Below, piece by piece: positions 17,161 through 25,221 of a stretch of DNA of 64,000 nucleotides (position 1 is the stretch's first letter; the number at the start of each line of letters is the position of its first letter). Position numbers and translations under genes: made by a program. Under the pieces are notes generated by a model. It had not been told where the DNA came from. It saw only the letters and a list, made by a program, of their open reading frames with translations, and did no database searches. The stretch comes from Gemmatimonadales bacterium (GTDB taxonomy: Bacteria > Gemmatimonadota > Gemmatimonadetes > Gemmatimonadales > GWC2-71-9): positions 47,166-111,165 of the forward strand of contig DASUJH010000049.1 in the NCBI GenBank assembly GCA_036279355.1. The letters are read 5' to 3'.

Positions 17161-18312
17161 CTACCACCCCTCCGCCACCGCCTGTACGATGTCCGCGAGC
17201 CCCGCCACGTCCCTGAGGTCTACCACCTCGGCCGGCGAGTGGCTGTAGCGGAGCGGCCAGCCGATCGCCACGTCGGGGACACCCCACGCCGCGAATGCCG
17301 AACCGTCGTTGCCGCCGTTGGTGGTCCCCACCTGCAACGGGATGCCGCGCGTGCGCGCGAGCGCCACGAGCGTGTCGACGAGCGGCGGCGGCGTCACCGC
17401 GCTGTTGTCCACCGCGCGCGACACGGGGCCGTCACCCACCAGCGCGTCCGCGAAGGTCTTGATCTCGAGCGGCGAGTCGGCGGAGACAAACGTATCGATG
17501 CCGTGTACCCGCGCCACATGCCCGCCGAGCGATGCCGCGGCAGCCGCGGCGCCCTCGAGCCCGATCTCCTCCCGCACGCTCCAGATGAAGATCACCTGAT
17601 GCTTGAGCCGCGACGGATCGAGCCGGCGGAGCGCCAGGATGAGCGCGGTGCAGCCCACCCGGTCGTCGAAGGAACGGCCCGTGGCGCGGGTGCCGGCCAG
17701 GCGCACGTACTCCTTCGGCATGGTGATCGTCTGCCCGACCTTGACCCCGAGCCGCTCGGTGGCGGCGCGGTTCTCCGTGCCGACGTCGACCACGAGCGCG
17801 GTGGGTTGATGCGTGAGCGACGCGCGCGCGGCGGAATCGGCGCCCGGAAGCAGCGCGCTTCTTGGCTCGAACACGGCCGGCACGTCGCCACCCGGCGTGT
17901 GGATGAGTGCGGGCCGCGACTCGAAGAGTGAGTGAATGAAACCGCCGATCGGCTTCACCTCGAGCGAGCCGTCGTCGCCGATGGCGCTCACGCTGAAGCC
18001 GATCTCGTCCATGTGGGCGACGAAGACAACGAGCGGATCGCCCTTGCCCACCCGCACCCACAGGTTGCCCGCCGTGTCGGTCTCCGCATGTGCCCATGAG
18101 GGAAGCATGCGCTGCACTGTGGCGCGCACCGGGCCTTCGGCGCCGGAGGGGCCGTAGCTCTCGACCAAAGGCCCGAGCACCGACTCGGTCTCGGCGATGC
18201 GGGCGGCGTCGATCGGCGGGAGGTTCTGCGCGGCGAGCGGCGCGGTGAACGACGCCCCGGCCAGCAGGGCGAGCGCCGCGCGCCGCCCTGTGGTGAAGAC
18301 TCGCCGCCTCAT
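17161..18312 (-). CDS. Secreted M42-family aminopeptidase
   Basis: 383 residues starting at an ATG that overlaps the upstream gene by ATGA. An N-terminal signal peptide (basic RRR, hydrophobic Ala/Leu core, cleavage near AAQ) sends it to the periplasm. The M42 zinc ligands are all visible: VAHMDEIG histidine, SFDDRVG aspartate, REEIGLEG glutamate pair, VSADSP aspartate and RYSHSPAEV histidine. M42 enzymes are large tetrahedral aminopeptidases that trim peptides; a signal peptide is unusual for them. The stop almost touches the end of the convergent kinase at 17156. Confidence 0.88.
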   Translation of the reverse strand: MRRRVFTTGRRAALALLAGASFTAPLAAQNLPPIDAARIAETESVLGPLVESYGPSGAEGPVRATVQRMLPSWAHAETDTAGNLWVRVGKGDPLVVFVAHMDEIGFSVSAIGDDGSLEVKPIGGFIHSLFESRPALIHTPGGDVPAVFEPRSALLPGADSAARASLTHQPTALVVDVGTENRAATERLGVKVGQTITMPKEYVRLAGTRATGRSFDDRVGCTALILALRRLDPSRLKHQVIFIWSVREEIGLEGAAAAAASLGGHVARVHGIDTFVSADSPLEIKTFADALVGDGPVSRAVDNSAVTPPPLVDTLVALARTRGIPLQVGTTNGGNDGSAFAAWGVPDVAIGWPLRYSHSPAEVVDLRDVAGLADIVQAVAEGW

Positions 18313-19292
18313 TGCGCAGACTCGCCGCGAAGCCATGCGGAAATCGTCGCGCGCATCCGCTCCACATCAGCGAGCGACACCGACTCGACCGGCGTGCCCG
18401 GGTAGCGCACCGGCAGATCCCAGCGATTGACGGTGCCGAGCGCGGCGACGGGCCCGGCGGGGACGAAGCGCGCGTCGAGCGCCGAATAGCCGCCGGCGCC
18501 GTCGGCGATCCAGGTCTCGGCGAACGGCCCCCGCGACGTGGCGATGGTGAGCATGCCGCGCACCGACAAGTTCTGTTCGACGACAAACGCGACCACGGTC
18601 GTTCCCCTGGGTGCCTTGCGCGACGGCTTCGCGTCGACGGCGGCGGCGAGCAGCGCGGCGCACGCGGCCCGGCGCCCCGCCGCGAGGGCGGCGATCCGGT
18701 CGGCGCCGTAGCGGTGCGGGCGCTTGGTGAGCGCGAGCGGTGTGAGCAGGTGCACGCCGAGCGGCGCCACGTCGGCGTCGGTCGCGGCGCCCACGTCGAC
18801 GTAGGCGTCGTCGAGCTTGAACGGCGCGCCGTTCAGGTCGGCGCGCCCGCGGGTGAGATGGGTCGAGCGCACCGCGACGACGCCGGGCACCGGCCCCCGA
18901 TCGCCCAGGAGCGTCACCCGCTGTCCCTCGAGCTGCTGGTCGAAGAGTAGCGGCACGGCACTCCCCGGCGCGGGCGAGCGGCGGAGTGTCAGATATCCGT
19001 CCGGCCGCACCTCGCCCACGACGAACCCGATCTCGTCCATCGGGCAGACGGCGAGCCGGCGCGGCGTGCCGCTCCCGCGCGCGAGGACGACGTCACCGGC
19101 GCGGTCGCGCTCGGCGCCGGGAAGGAGGGTGAAAAGGGTGTCGCCCATCGCGCGCTCGTAGCCGGTTACCGCCGTCATGGCGGCGAGCCGGGCGGCGAGC
19201 GCGGCGACGGGCGTCTGCGCGCGCGCGGAAGGCGCGGCGAGAAAGAGTCCTAGAGCAACGGTAAGCGAACGCGGAATGCTGCGCGGCGCCAC
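18309..19292 (-). CDS. Degenerate secreted M42-like paralogue
   Basis: 327 residues with a signal peptide ending near SARAQ, starting at a GTG that shares one base with the upstream TAG. It keeps the M42 outline (MDEIGF, ADRI, a final RYP segment). However, the ligand histidine of AHMDEIG is Pro in CPMDEIG, the catalytic EE pair reads EQ, and the last histidine of RYSHSP is missing (RYPGTP). It is therefore unlikely to bind two metals. It is translationally coupled to the intact enzyme downstream and may form mixed oligomers or act as a non-catalytic partner; that is inference. Confidence 0.8.
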   Translation of the reverse strand: MAPRSIPRSLTVALGLFLAAPSARAQTPVAALAARLAAMTAVTGYERAMGDTLFTLLPGAERDRAGDVVLARGSGTPRRLAVCPMDEIGFVVGEVRPDGYLTLRRSPAPGSAVPLLFDQQLEGQRVTLLGDRGPVPGVVAVRSTHLTRGRADLNGAPFKLDDAYVDVGAATDADVAPLGVHLLTPLALTKRPHRYGADRIAALAAGRRAACAALLAAAVDAKPSRKAPRGTTVVAFVVEQNLSVRGMLTIATSRGPFAETWIADGAGGYSALDARFVPAGPVAALGTVNRWDLPVRYPGTPVESVSLADVERMRATISAWLRGESAQ

Positions 19293-19633
19293 TACGCCGC
19301 TTCCTCTTCCTCGTACGGCAGGCCGGTATCGAGATCGTGCACGTAGATGGCGGCCCCTCGCCCGTGGGGAGACTCGGTGATCACGCCGTGCAGCAGATCC
19401 ATGGCCTCGGAGAGCGTCGGCGTGAAGGCGTACTCGAGCGCGCGCGGGGCGGGTTCGCCTTCGCGGGCTTCGGGGAGATAGGCCGCCAGAAAACGGTCGG
19501 CAATGTTGGCGTGGAGCTGTAGCTGATGGGTGTCGGGCAATCCGTGACGGCGCTGGATCTCGGTGAGGAGCCGCTCGGCCAGCAGGAGCCGCTCCTGCTC
19601 AAGGGCTGCGGGAATCATCACATATATCCTCAT
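19292..19633 (-). CDS. Small protein of unknown function
   Basis: 113 residues, mostly helical, acidic, ending in an E-rich tail (YEEEEAA). No signal peptide or membrane segment. I do not recognise a family. It overlaps the degenerate M42 gene by one base (TAGTG), so it is probably the first gene of that operon. An alternative ATG five codons later (19618) is better placed behind AGGA and may be the true start, giving 108 residues. Confidence 0.7.
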   Translation of the reverse strand: MRIYVMIPAALEQERLLLAERLLTEIQRRHGLPDTHQLQLHANIADRFLAAYLPEAREGEPAPRALEYAFTPTLSEAMDLLHGVITESPHGRGAAIYVHDLDTGLPYEEEEAA

Positions 19634-19771
19634 GGCGTGGCGCTGGCCGACTCCGGCACGGGGCCAGCGGGTCCGAGGGAGCCCGCGGTGCCGCTCGCAG
19701 GGTCCGAAAGGCTCTTGGGATAGTTGCTCGCGGACGGGTGGGCTGTCAAGAGAGTGCAGCGCCCCGCCACA

Positions 19772-20401
19772 TCACCCCGCCTCCGCGAGCCACTCGCGCG
19801 CCGCATCCACGTCCGCCGGCACGAGCCCGTGCCCTGCCTCGCTCCAGTGCAACTGCACGTCCGCGCCCGCGCGGGCCAGCAGATCGGCCAGCCGCTCGGC
19901 CTCGCGCGGCGGCACAATCGTATCGGCGCGGCCGGCGCCGATGAACACTTCCACTCCGCGGAGCGCGGGCGGCTCGTCGGGCTCGAGCGGCACCATGGGA
20001 CGGAGCAGGATCGCGCCCTGGAGCACATCGGGTTTCAAGAGCAGCAGGCTGGCCGCGATGTTGGCCCCGTTGGAAAATCCGAGCGCCACGAGCGGGCGGC
20101 CGTCGAGCCGATAGAGCTCGCGCGCGGCGCGGACGAACCCCGCCAGCTCGTCGGTGCGGAACCTGAGATCGTCGAGGTCGAAGACCCCTTCGGCGATCCG
20201 CCGGAAAAAGCGCGGCATGCCGTGCTCCAGCACCTTGCCGCGCGGACTCAGCAGCGCCGCACCCGGCGCCACCGCGTGGCCCAGCGGGAGCAGATCCGCC
20301 TCGCCCCCGCCGGTGCCATGCAGCAGGAGCACCACCACCCGCGACGCCGGATCGGACGCGGGGACGAAGCGGTGGACGAAGCCGAGATCAGAGGCCGGCA
20401 G
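19772..20401 (-). CDS. Phospholipase/carboxylesterase-like alpha/beta hydrolase with probable CTG start
   Basis: 209 residues. The fold signature is clear: LLLHGTGG oxyanion loop, GFSNGAN nucleophile elbow with Ser, an Asp in GRADTIVP and a final His in SEAGHGL. It resembles the small carboxylesterase/YpfH family acting on short acyl esters or lysolipids. No ATG, GTG or TTG lies upstream of the first essential strand. A CTG at 20401 sits 7 bases after a perfect GGAGGAG, within the end of the aldo/keto reductase gene, and is proposed as the start. The GTG inside VVVLLLHG would delete the first strand. Confidence 0.8.
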   Translation of the reverse strand: MPASDLGFVHRFVPASDPASRVVVLLLHGTGGGEADLLPLGHAVAPGAALLSPRGKVLEHGMPRFFRRIAEGVFDLDDLRFRTDELAGFVRAARELYRLDGRPLVALGFSNGANIAASLLLLKPDVLQGAILLRPMVPLEPDEPPALRGVEVFIGAGRADTIVPPREAERLADLLARAGADVQLHWSEAGHGLVPADVDAAREWLAEAG

Positions 20402-21422
20402 GAGGCGGCTCCTCCAGGAGCGGTGCCGTGGGTCCGCGGCCGGCGCCGGTGCGCTCCAGCGCATCGGCGACTTCGCGCAGATCTTCCGCCGTGAGCGTAA
20501 GCGACGCGGCGCCGATCCACCCATCCACCTGGGCGGGGGTACGCGCGCCGACGATGGCGCCGGTGACCGCGGGCCATGCCAGCGTCCATGCGACGGCCGT
20601 TGCCGCCACCGTTGCCCCATGGCGCGCCGCGATCGGGCGGAGCGCGTCGCGGAGCGCCAGGTTGCGCGCGAGGCGCGGCTCCTGGAACTCCGGCGAGCGC
20701 CGGCGCCAGTCTCCTGCATCGAGTCGCGCCACGCGCTCGGCCGAGAAGCTGTCGGTGAGGATGCCCGACTGCATGGGGCTGTAGGCGATGACGCCGGTGC
20801 CGTGGCTCTTGCACCAGGGCAGCTCCTCGACGGCGACGTTCCGGCGGAGAAGAGAGAACGGCGGCTGGAGCGAATCGACGTGCCGGATCGCCTCGCAGCG
20901 CTCGAGCAGCGCGACGCCGAAGTTGGAGACGCCGCCTGCACGCACCTTTCCCTCGTCGATGAGCCGCGCCATCTCGGCCCACGAGTCTTCGATCGGCGTG
21001 CCCACCGCGTCGGGCCAGTGGAATTGATACAGGTCGATGCGATCCACGCCGAGCCGCCGGAGCGATGCTTCGCACTCGCGGCGGATCGACTCCGGCCGGA
21101 GCGATTGCTCGGGTTGCGCGCTCCGGTCGCGCGGGTTCCACACCATGCCGCACTTGGTGAAGACGAACGGCCGCTCTGTCGCCGGAATCCCCTCGAGCGC
21201 CCGGCGCACGACTTCCTCCGAGTGGCCGAGCCCGTACACCGCCGCCGTGTCGATCCAGTTGATGCCGCGCGATAGCGCGTGACGGATGGCGGCGATCGAG
21301 TCGGCGTCGTCCTGCGGCCCCCAACCGAAGGCCCAGTCGCCGCCGCCCACGGCCCAGGCGCCGAACCCCACGGTGGTGAGCCGCATGCCGCTGGTGCCGA
21401 GCGGGCGGGTGGGAAGCGTCAT
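20388..21422 (-). CDS. Aldo/keto reductase
   Basis: 344 residues. It has the family's N-terminal GFGAWAVGGGDW, the catalytic Asp/Tyr region WIDTAAVYGLGHSE, the LYQFHWPD segment, and the NADPH-binding GVIAYSPMQSG and GARTPAQV segments. It reduces aldehydes or ketones with NADPH; the true substrate is unknown. It resembles the YajO/Tas-type branch. The ATG at 21422 is chosen because homologues begin with a similar 'PLGTSGM' strand. The coding end holds the Shine-Dalgarno site and start of the downstream esterase. Confidence 0.92.
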   Translation of the reverse strand: MTLPTRPLGTSGMRLTTVGFGAWAVGGGDWAFGWGPQDDADSIAAIRHALSRGINWIDTAAVYGLGHSEEVVRRALEGIPATERPFVFTKCGMVWNPRDRSAQPEQSLRPESIRRECEASLRRLGVDRIDLYQFHWPDAVGTPIEDSWAEMARLIDEGKVRAGGVSNFGVALLERCEAIRHVDSLQPPFSLLRRNVAVEELPWCKSHGTGVIAYSPMQSGILTDSFSAERVARLDAGDWRRRSPEFQEPRLARNLALRDALRPIAARHGATVAATAVAWTLAWPAVTGAIVGARTPAQVDGWIGAASLTLTAEDLREVADALERTGAGRGPTAPLLEEPPPAGL

Positions 21423-21513
21423 GGGCTGACCGGTCGTTCGAGGATGCGGTAACTGACGGCTGCTTGAGGGTACTCGTCCATCGATTCGGCCGCCAGCCAG
21501 CTTGGAGGTAGCC

Positions 21514-21666
21514 ATGCGCTGCGTGCTCGACGCGCCGGCTGTACAATCCTGCCCACCAGCCGCTATACTGTGGGCTGGCGGCGCCCCGCATTCCGCGCCG
21601 CGGCATTTCCCCGTTGAGAGCAACAACCGGCCGCCGCCACTGCGGCCGGATGGACCGCAAAGCTGA
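21514..21666 (+). CDS. Possible 50-residue leader ORF upstream of ompA
   Basis: A short frame starts with ATG behind a perfect GGAGGT at 4-base spacing and ends 18 bases before the ompA ATG. The peptide is Pro- and Ala-rich and unlike any family I know. It overlaps the best promoter candidate for ompA (21540-21569), so it would be read only from a promoter further upstream. The strong ribosome site is the only real support. Confidence 0.22.
   Translation: MRCVLDAPAVQSCPPAAILWAGGAPHSAPRHFPVESNNRPPPLRPDGPQS
21540..21569 (+). promoter_or_regulatory. Candidate sigma-70-type promoter for ompA
   Basis: TGTACA (21540-21545) and TATACT (21564-21569) with 18 bases between them approximate -35 and -10 boxes. 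The inverted repeat CCAGCC / GGCTGG (21556-21561, 21573-21578) brackets the -10, as an operator would. The leader would be about 110 bases, ending in a GAGGAGG ribosome site at 21671-21677. Confidence 0.4.
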
Positions 21667-21684
21667 TGCTGAGGAGGCTCACGC

Positions 21685-23148
21685 ATGAGAGTACGTGTGG
21701 TCACCGCTGCGCTGCTGCTCGCGATCGCGCCCGCCGTATCCGCGCAGTCAGCCGGAACTTTCGAGATCGGCGCTTTCGGCAAGAACACCTTCTTCGACGA
21801 CAAGCTGGGTCTGGACAACAAATTCGGCGGCGGCGGCTCCCTCGGGTTCTACCTCCTGCGCAACCTCGCGCTCGAGGCCGAGGGCGGCTACACCAAGTCG
21901 CGCGATGCGTTCAACAACTCCGTCTCGAACATCCCGCTCCGCGCGCGGCTCACGTACAACGTCCCGCTCGGCGGCTTCGGCAGCGCGCTGCAGCTTGGCG
22001 CCGGCTACGTCCGCGATCTCTACCGGCAGGACGTGCACTTCAACGACAACGGGTTCACGGCGCTCGCCGGCTTCCGCTACGGCCTCACCGAGCACTGGGC
22101 ACTCAGGGTGGACGGCACCCTCGATTACGTCCCGTCGCCCGAGGCCAACCGCGCCGACAAGTACACCAACCTCGGGATCCAGGCCGGGTTGAGTCTGCTG
22201 TTCGGCAACAGTTACGACAGCGACCACGACGGCGTGAAGAACGACGTCGATCGCTGCCCCAACACGCCGCGCGGCGAGCAGGTCGACGCGAGCGGCTGCT
22301 CCGACAGCCAGCGGGACAGCGACACCGACGGGGTGAAGGACAACGTCGACAAGTGCCCCAACACGCCCGCGGGCGAAAAGGTCGATGCGGACGGCTGCGC
22401 CGACAGCCAGAAGGACGCCGACGGTGACGGCGTGCTCAACACCGTCGACAAGTGCCCCAACACGCCGTCCGGCGAACAGGTCGATGCCGACGGCTGCGCC
22501 GCAAGTCAGCGCGACGCCGACGGCGACGGCGTGATGGACAATGCCGACAAGTGCCCCAACACGCCGGCGGGCGAGAAGGTGGACGCCAACGGCTGCTCGC
22601 AGAGCCAGCTCGATGCGGACGGCGACGGCGTGCCCGATGCGTCCGACCAGTGCGCCAACACCCCGAAGGGCACTCCGGTCGACGCCAACGGCTGCCCGCA
22701 GGACACCGACGGCGATGGCGTCGCCGACGGCGTGGATCAGTGCCCCAACACTCCGCAGGGTCAGGCGGTGGACGAGAAGGGGTGCCCGATCCTGTTCCAG
22801 CAGGGCGCCAAGCAGGTCGTCCTGAAGGGCGTCAACTTCGAGACCAACAAGTCGGACCTGACCGAGGACTCGAAGGGCGTGCTGCAGGATGTGGCCAAGT
22901 CGCTGCAGGAGAACCCGGACGTGAAGGTCGAAGTGGCGGGCCACACCGACAACGTGGGCACCGCGGCGTACAACCTGCGCCTCTCGCGGGCCCGCGCCAA
23001 GGCGGTGCGCGACTTCCTCGTCGCCAACGGCGTCCCGGCATCGCAGCTCACGTCGAAGGGCTATGGCGAGAGCAAGCCGATCGCCCCCAACAAGACGGCC
23101 GACGGTCGAGCGCAGAACCGCCGGGTGGAGCTCAACCGGCTCAACTAG
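21685..23148 (+). CDS. OmpA-family outer membrane protein with six TSP3 repeats
   Basis: 487 residues. A signal peptide (to about residue 20, AVSAQ) precedes an N-terminal beta-barrel (about 25-170). Then come six calcium-binding thrombospondin type 3-like repeats (D-x-D-x-DGV...DxCPNTP...DxxGC, about 178-368) and a C-terminal OmpA peptidoglycan-binding domain with the GHTDNVGTAAYNLRLSRARA signature. It should tie the outer membrane to the cell wall, with the acidic repeats forming a stiff calcium-dependent stalk. Each repeat has a conserved Cys pair, which suggests one disulfide per repeat. Strong GAGGAGG ribosome site. Probably abundant. Confidence 0.95.
   Translation: MRVRVVTAALLLAIAPAVSAQSAGTFEIGAFGKNTFFDDKLGLDNKFGGGGSLGFYLLRNLALEAEGGYTKSRDAFNNSVSNIPLRARLTYNVPLGGFGSALQLGAGYVRDLYRQDVHFNDNGFTALAGFRYGLTEHWALRVDGTLDYVPSPEANRADKYTNLGIQAGLSLLFGNSYDSDHDGVKNDVDRCPNTPRGEQVDASGCSDSQRDSDTDGVKDNVDKCPNTPAGEKVDADGCADSQKDADGDGVLNTVDKCPNTPSGEQVDADGCAASQRDADGDGVMDNADKCPNTPAGEKVDANGCSQSQLDADGDGVPDASDQCANTPKGTPVDANGCPQDTDGDGVADGVDQCPNTPQGQAVDEKGCPILFQQGAKQVVLKGVNFETNKSDLTEDSKGVLQDVAKSLQENPDVKVEVAGHTDNVGTAAYNLRLSRARAKAVRDFLVANGVPASQLTSKGYGESKPIAPNKTADGRAQNRRVELNRLN
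22216..22789 (+). repeat. Tandem repeats encoding six TSP3 units in ompA
   Basis: Six in-frame units of about 87-99 bases, each built on 'GAC(G)GCGTG ... TGCCCCAACACGCC ... GACGGCTGC'. Units 1-4 are longest and most alike; units 5-6 are shorter. Such repeats can change in number by slippage or recombination and alter stalk length. Confidence 0.85.
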
Positions 23149-24149
23149 GCGGCCGGCCGACCGGAAGGAAGGGGCGAGGCGGTGGGCTCAGGCTCACCGC
23201 CTCGTCCTTTTTCGTCTCCGCGGCGGCGGGTCGAGATGATCAGCACCACCGCGCCGATGATCACCGCCGCGGCCACGAGCACCCGCGGCGTCAGCCGCTC
23301 GCCCGCGAGCGCCCAGCCCAGGAACACCGCAACCACCGGGTTCACGTAGGCGCAGGTGGCCACGCGCGATGGCGAGGTGACCCGGAGCAGCCAGGTGAAC
23401 GCGGTGAATGCGACGAGCGAGCCGAACACGACGAGGTAGCCGAGCGCCAACCCGGAGCGGAGCGAGAAGCCGTGCGCCGCCACGTGCGCGCCTTCGCCCG
23501 TCGCGAGCCCCGCGGCGACGAGCAGCACGCCGCCCGCGAGCATCTGGAGGCTCGACGCGATGGCGGGCGAGCGCGGCAGCCTCAACCCTCCCGAGAGCAC
23601 CGACGCGAACGACCAGCCCAGTGAGGAGAGCATGCATGCCGCGGCGCCCGCCACGTCCACCGCGCCACCGAGTGCCGCGCGCCCCGGTGCCAGCTCGCCC
23701 GGCGCCACCAGCATTCCGACGCCCGCCAGCCCCGCCACGAGTCCCACGCCCGTCCAGGGCGATGGCGCCCGCCCACCGCCGCGCCACTCGAAGAGCGTGG
23801 TCCAGAGCGGAGTCACCGCCACCATCAGCGCCGCGAGCCCTGACGGCACCCGCTGCTCCGCCCACACCACGCCGCCGTTGCCGACGAGGAAAAAGAGCGC
23901 GCCGAGCAGAATCGACGGCGCGATGTGCGCCGCCTTGGGCGCCGCGTCGCCCCGGAGCCGGCCGAGGAGGTGGAGCACCGTACCCGCGATCAGGAACCGG
24001 ACGCCCGCCATGAGAAACGGCGGCAGCGTCTCGATGGCCACCCGGATCGCGAGATAAGTCGAGCCCCAGATGGCGTAGATCGCGGCGAACGCGGCGGCCA
24101 CCCGCCACGCGCGCTGCGATGAACCCCCGGACGGCACGCCGCTCACCAC
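23145..24149 (-). CDS. EamA/DMT-family permease (RhaT/YedA-like)
   Basis: 334 residues with about ten hydrophobic helices in two EamA halves; the first opens with IYAIWGSTYLAIR and the second carries the typical 'NPVVAVFLGWALAGE' motif. These permeases export small metabolites or amino acids; the substrate is unknown. Start is one of two adjacent GTG codons at 24149. It lies one base from the next gene's stop. Its Arg/Gly/Pro-rich C-terminal tail overlaps the ompA stop and the ompA terminator, so the two convergent genes share about 4 coding bases. Confidence 0.88.
   Translation of the reverse strand: MVSGVPSGGSSQRAWRVAAAFAAIYAIWGSTYLAIRVAIETLPPFLMAGVRFLIAGTVLHLLGRLRGDAAPKAAHIAPSILLGALFFLVGNGGVVWAEQRVPSGLAALMVAVTPLWTTLFEWRGGGRAPSPWTGVGLVAGLAGVGMLVAPGELAPGRAALGGAVDVAGAAACMLSSLGWSFASVLSGGLRLPRSPAIASSLQMLAGGVLLVAAGLATGEGAHVAAHGFSLRSGLALGYLVVFGSLVAFTAFTWLLRVTSPSRVATCAYVNPVVAVFLGWALAGERLTPRVLVAAAVIIGAVVLIISTRRRGDEKGRGGEPEPTASPLPSGRPAA
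23176..23213. terminator. Terminator downstream of ompA
   Basis: Stem GAGGCGGTG (23176-23184) pairs with CACCGCCTC (23195-23203) around a 10-base loop that can extend the pairing. It is followed by GTCCTTTTTC on the plus strand, the clearest rho-independent terminator in the window. It lies inside the 3' end of the opposing permease gene. Confidence 0.8.
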
Positions 24150-24150
24150 C

Positions 24151-25158
24151 TCAGGGCGGGACCTGCCGCCCCTCGAGATACTCCTGCCGGTACATCCGGA
24201 TCAGCTCGAAGAAGTAGGAGATGGCGAGCGGCCCGATGAGGAGCCCCAGCAGCCCGAACCAGCGGAGGCCGGCAAACGCTCCGATCAGGGTGACGAACGG
24301 ATGGATCTGCGCCCACCGCCGGTAGACGATCGGCCGCACCAGGTTGTCGACGTTGCCCACCACCACGAGCCCCCACAGCGTGAGCGCCAGCGCCCACCCG
24401 TAGCGGTGCTCCAGCGCGAGCGCGGCAACGCCGGGCACCCAGACGAGGCCGCTCCCCACGACCGGCAGGATCGAGAGCGCCATCGTGATGACGCCCCAGA
24501 AGAGCGCGTTGGGGAGGCCGGTCACCAGAAACCCGATGTAGACGAACGATCCTTGGAGAAATGCGGTGAGCCCGGTGCCGATGAGCGTCGACGTGGTGAC
24601 GTCGCGAAACCGGGTGCGCAGCGCCTCGGCGTTCTTGGTCGAGAACGGGATGAACGGCAACAGCGAGTTCCATGTCGAGCCCGGCGCGATGAGCAGGAAA
24701 AAGAGGCCGAAGAAGGCGATGGTGAGCTGCAGCGCGAGCCGGGTGGCGGTGCCGACGAAGCTGAGCAGCACCTCGCCCAGAAGCGAGACGATCCGCGCGC
24801 TCACCGCCTCGAGCTGCGCGCCGATGTCGTAGGGCCCGATTCTGAGCTCGCGGAGCCGCGCGAGGAGCGGGCTCTGGATGACGCCGTTCGCCATGTCCTG
24901 CGCCTGCGACGCGACGAGCCCGATGAGCGATGCGCCCGGCCCCACGATGAGCACGACAGAAAGCGCCACGACGAGCCCCGCCGCGAGCCGCGGGTTCATC
25001 CGGGCCGAGAGCCACCGATGGAGCGGCGCGAAGACGACGTACAGCACCGGCGCGCCGATGAGCCCCGTCAGGAACGGCCAGAGCGCCATCGCGAGCCCGA
25101 CGCCGAGCAGCAGGATGAGGAACGCGGCGCGCTGCTGTTTCGTGTCGAGGAAAGGCAT
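24151..25158 (-). CDS. AI-2E family transporter (first copy)
   Basis: 335 residues with about eight membrane helices and the PF01594 pattern: a pair of N-terminal helices, a soluble segment, then 'GLPNALFWGVITMALSILPVVGSGLVWVP' and a C-terminal 'NLVRPIVYRR...HPFVTLIGAFAGLRWFGLLG' region. Members include autoinducer-2 exporters and sodium/proton antiporters; which applies here is unknown. The ATG at 25158 begins MPFLDTK. The minus frame stays open far upstream only because it shadows the kinase genes. It is co-directional with the EamA gene, with a 1-base gap. Confidence 0.88.
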   Translation of the reverse strand: MPFLDTKQQRAAFLILLLGVGLAMALWPFLTGLIGAPVLYVVFAPLHRWLSARMNPRLAAGLVVALSVVLIVGPGASLIGLVASQAQDMANGVIQSPLLARLRELRIGPYDIGAQLEAVSARIVSLLGEVLLSFVGTATRLALQLTIAFFGLFFLLIAPGSTWNSLLPFIPFSTKNAEALRTRFRDVTTSTLIGTGLTAFLQGSFVYIGFLVTGLPNALFWGVITMALSILPVVGSGLVWVPGVAALALEHRYGWALALTLWGLVVVGNVDNLVRPIVYRRWAQIHPFVTLIGAFAGLRWFGLLGLLIGPLAISYFFELIRMYRQEYLEGRQVPP

Positions 25159-25221
25159 CGCGCAAGTGTATTCGGGCGGGGACTGCGCCGCCAGCACCGC
25201 CCGCGCTACATTTGTCCTCTC

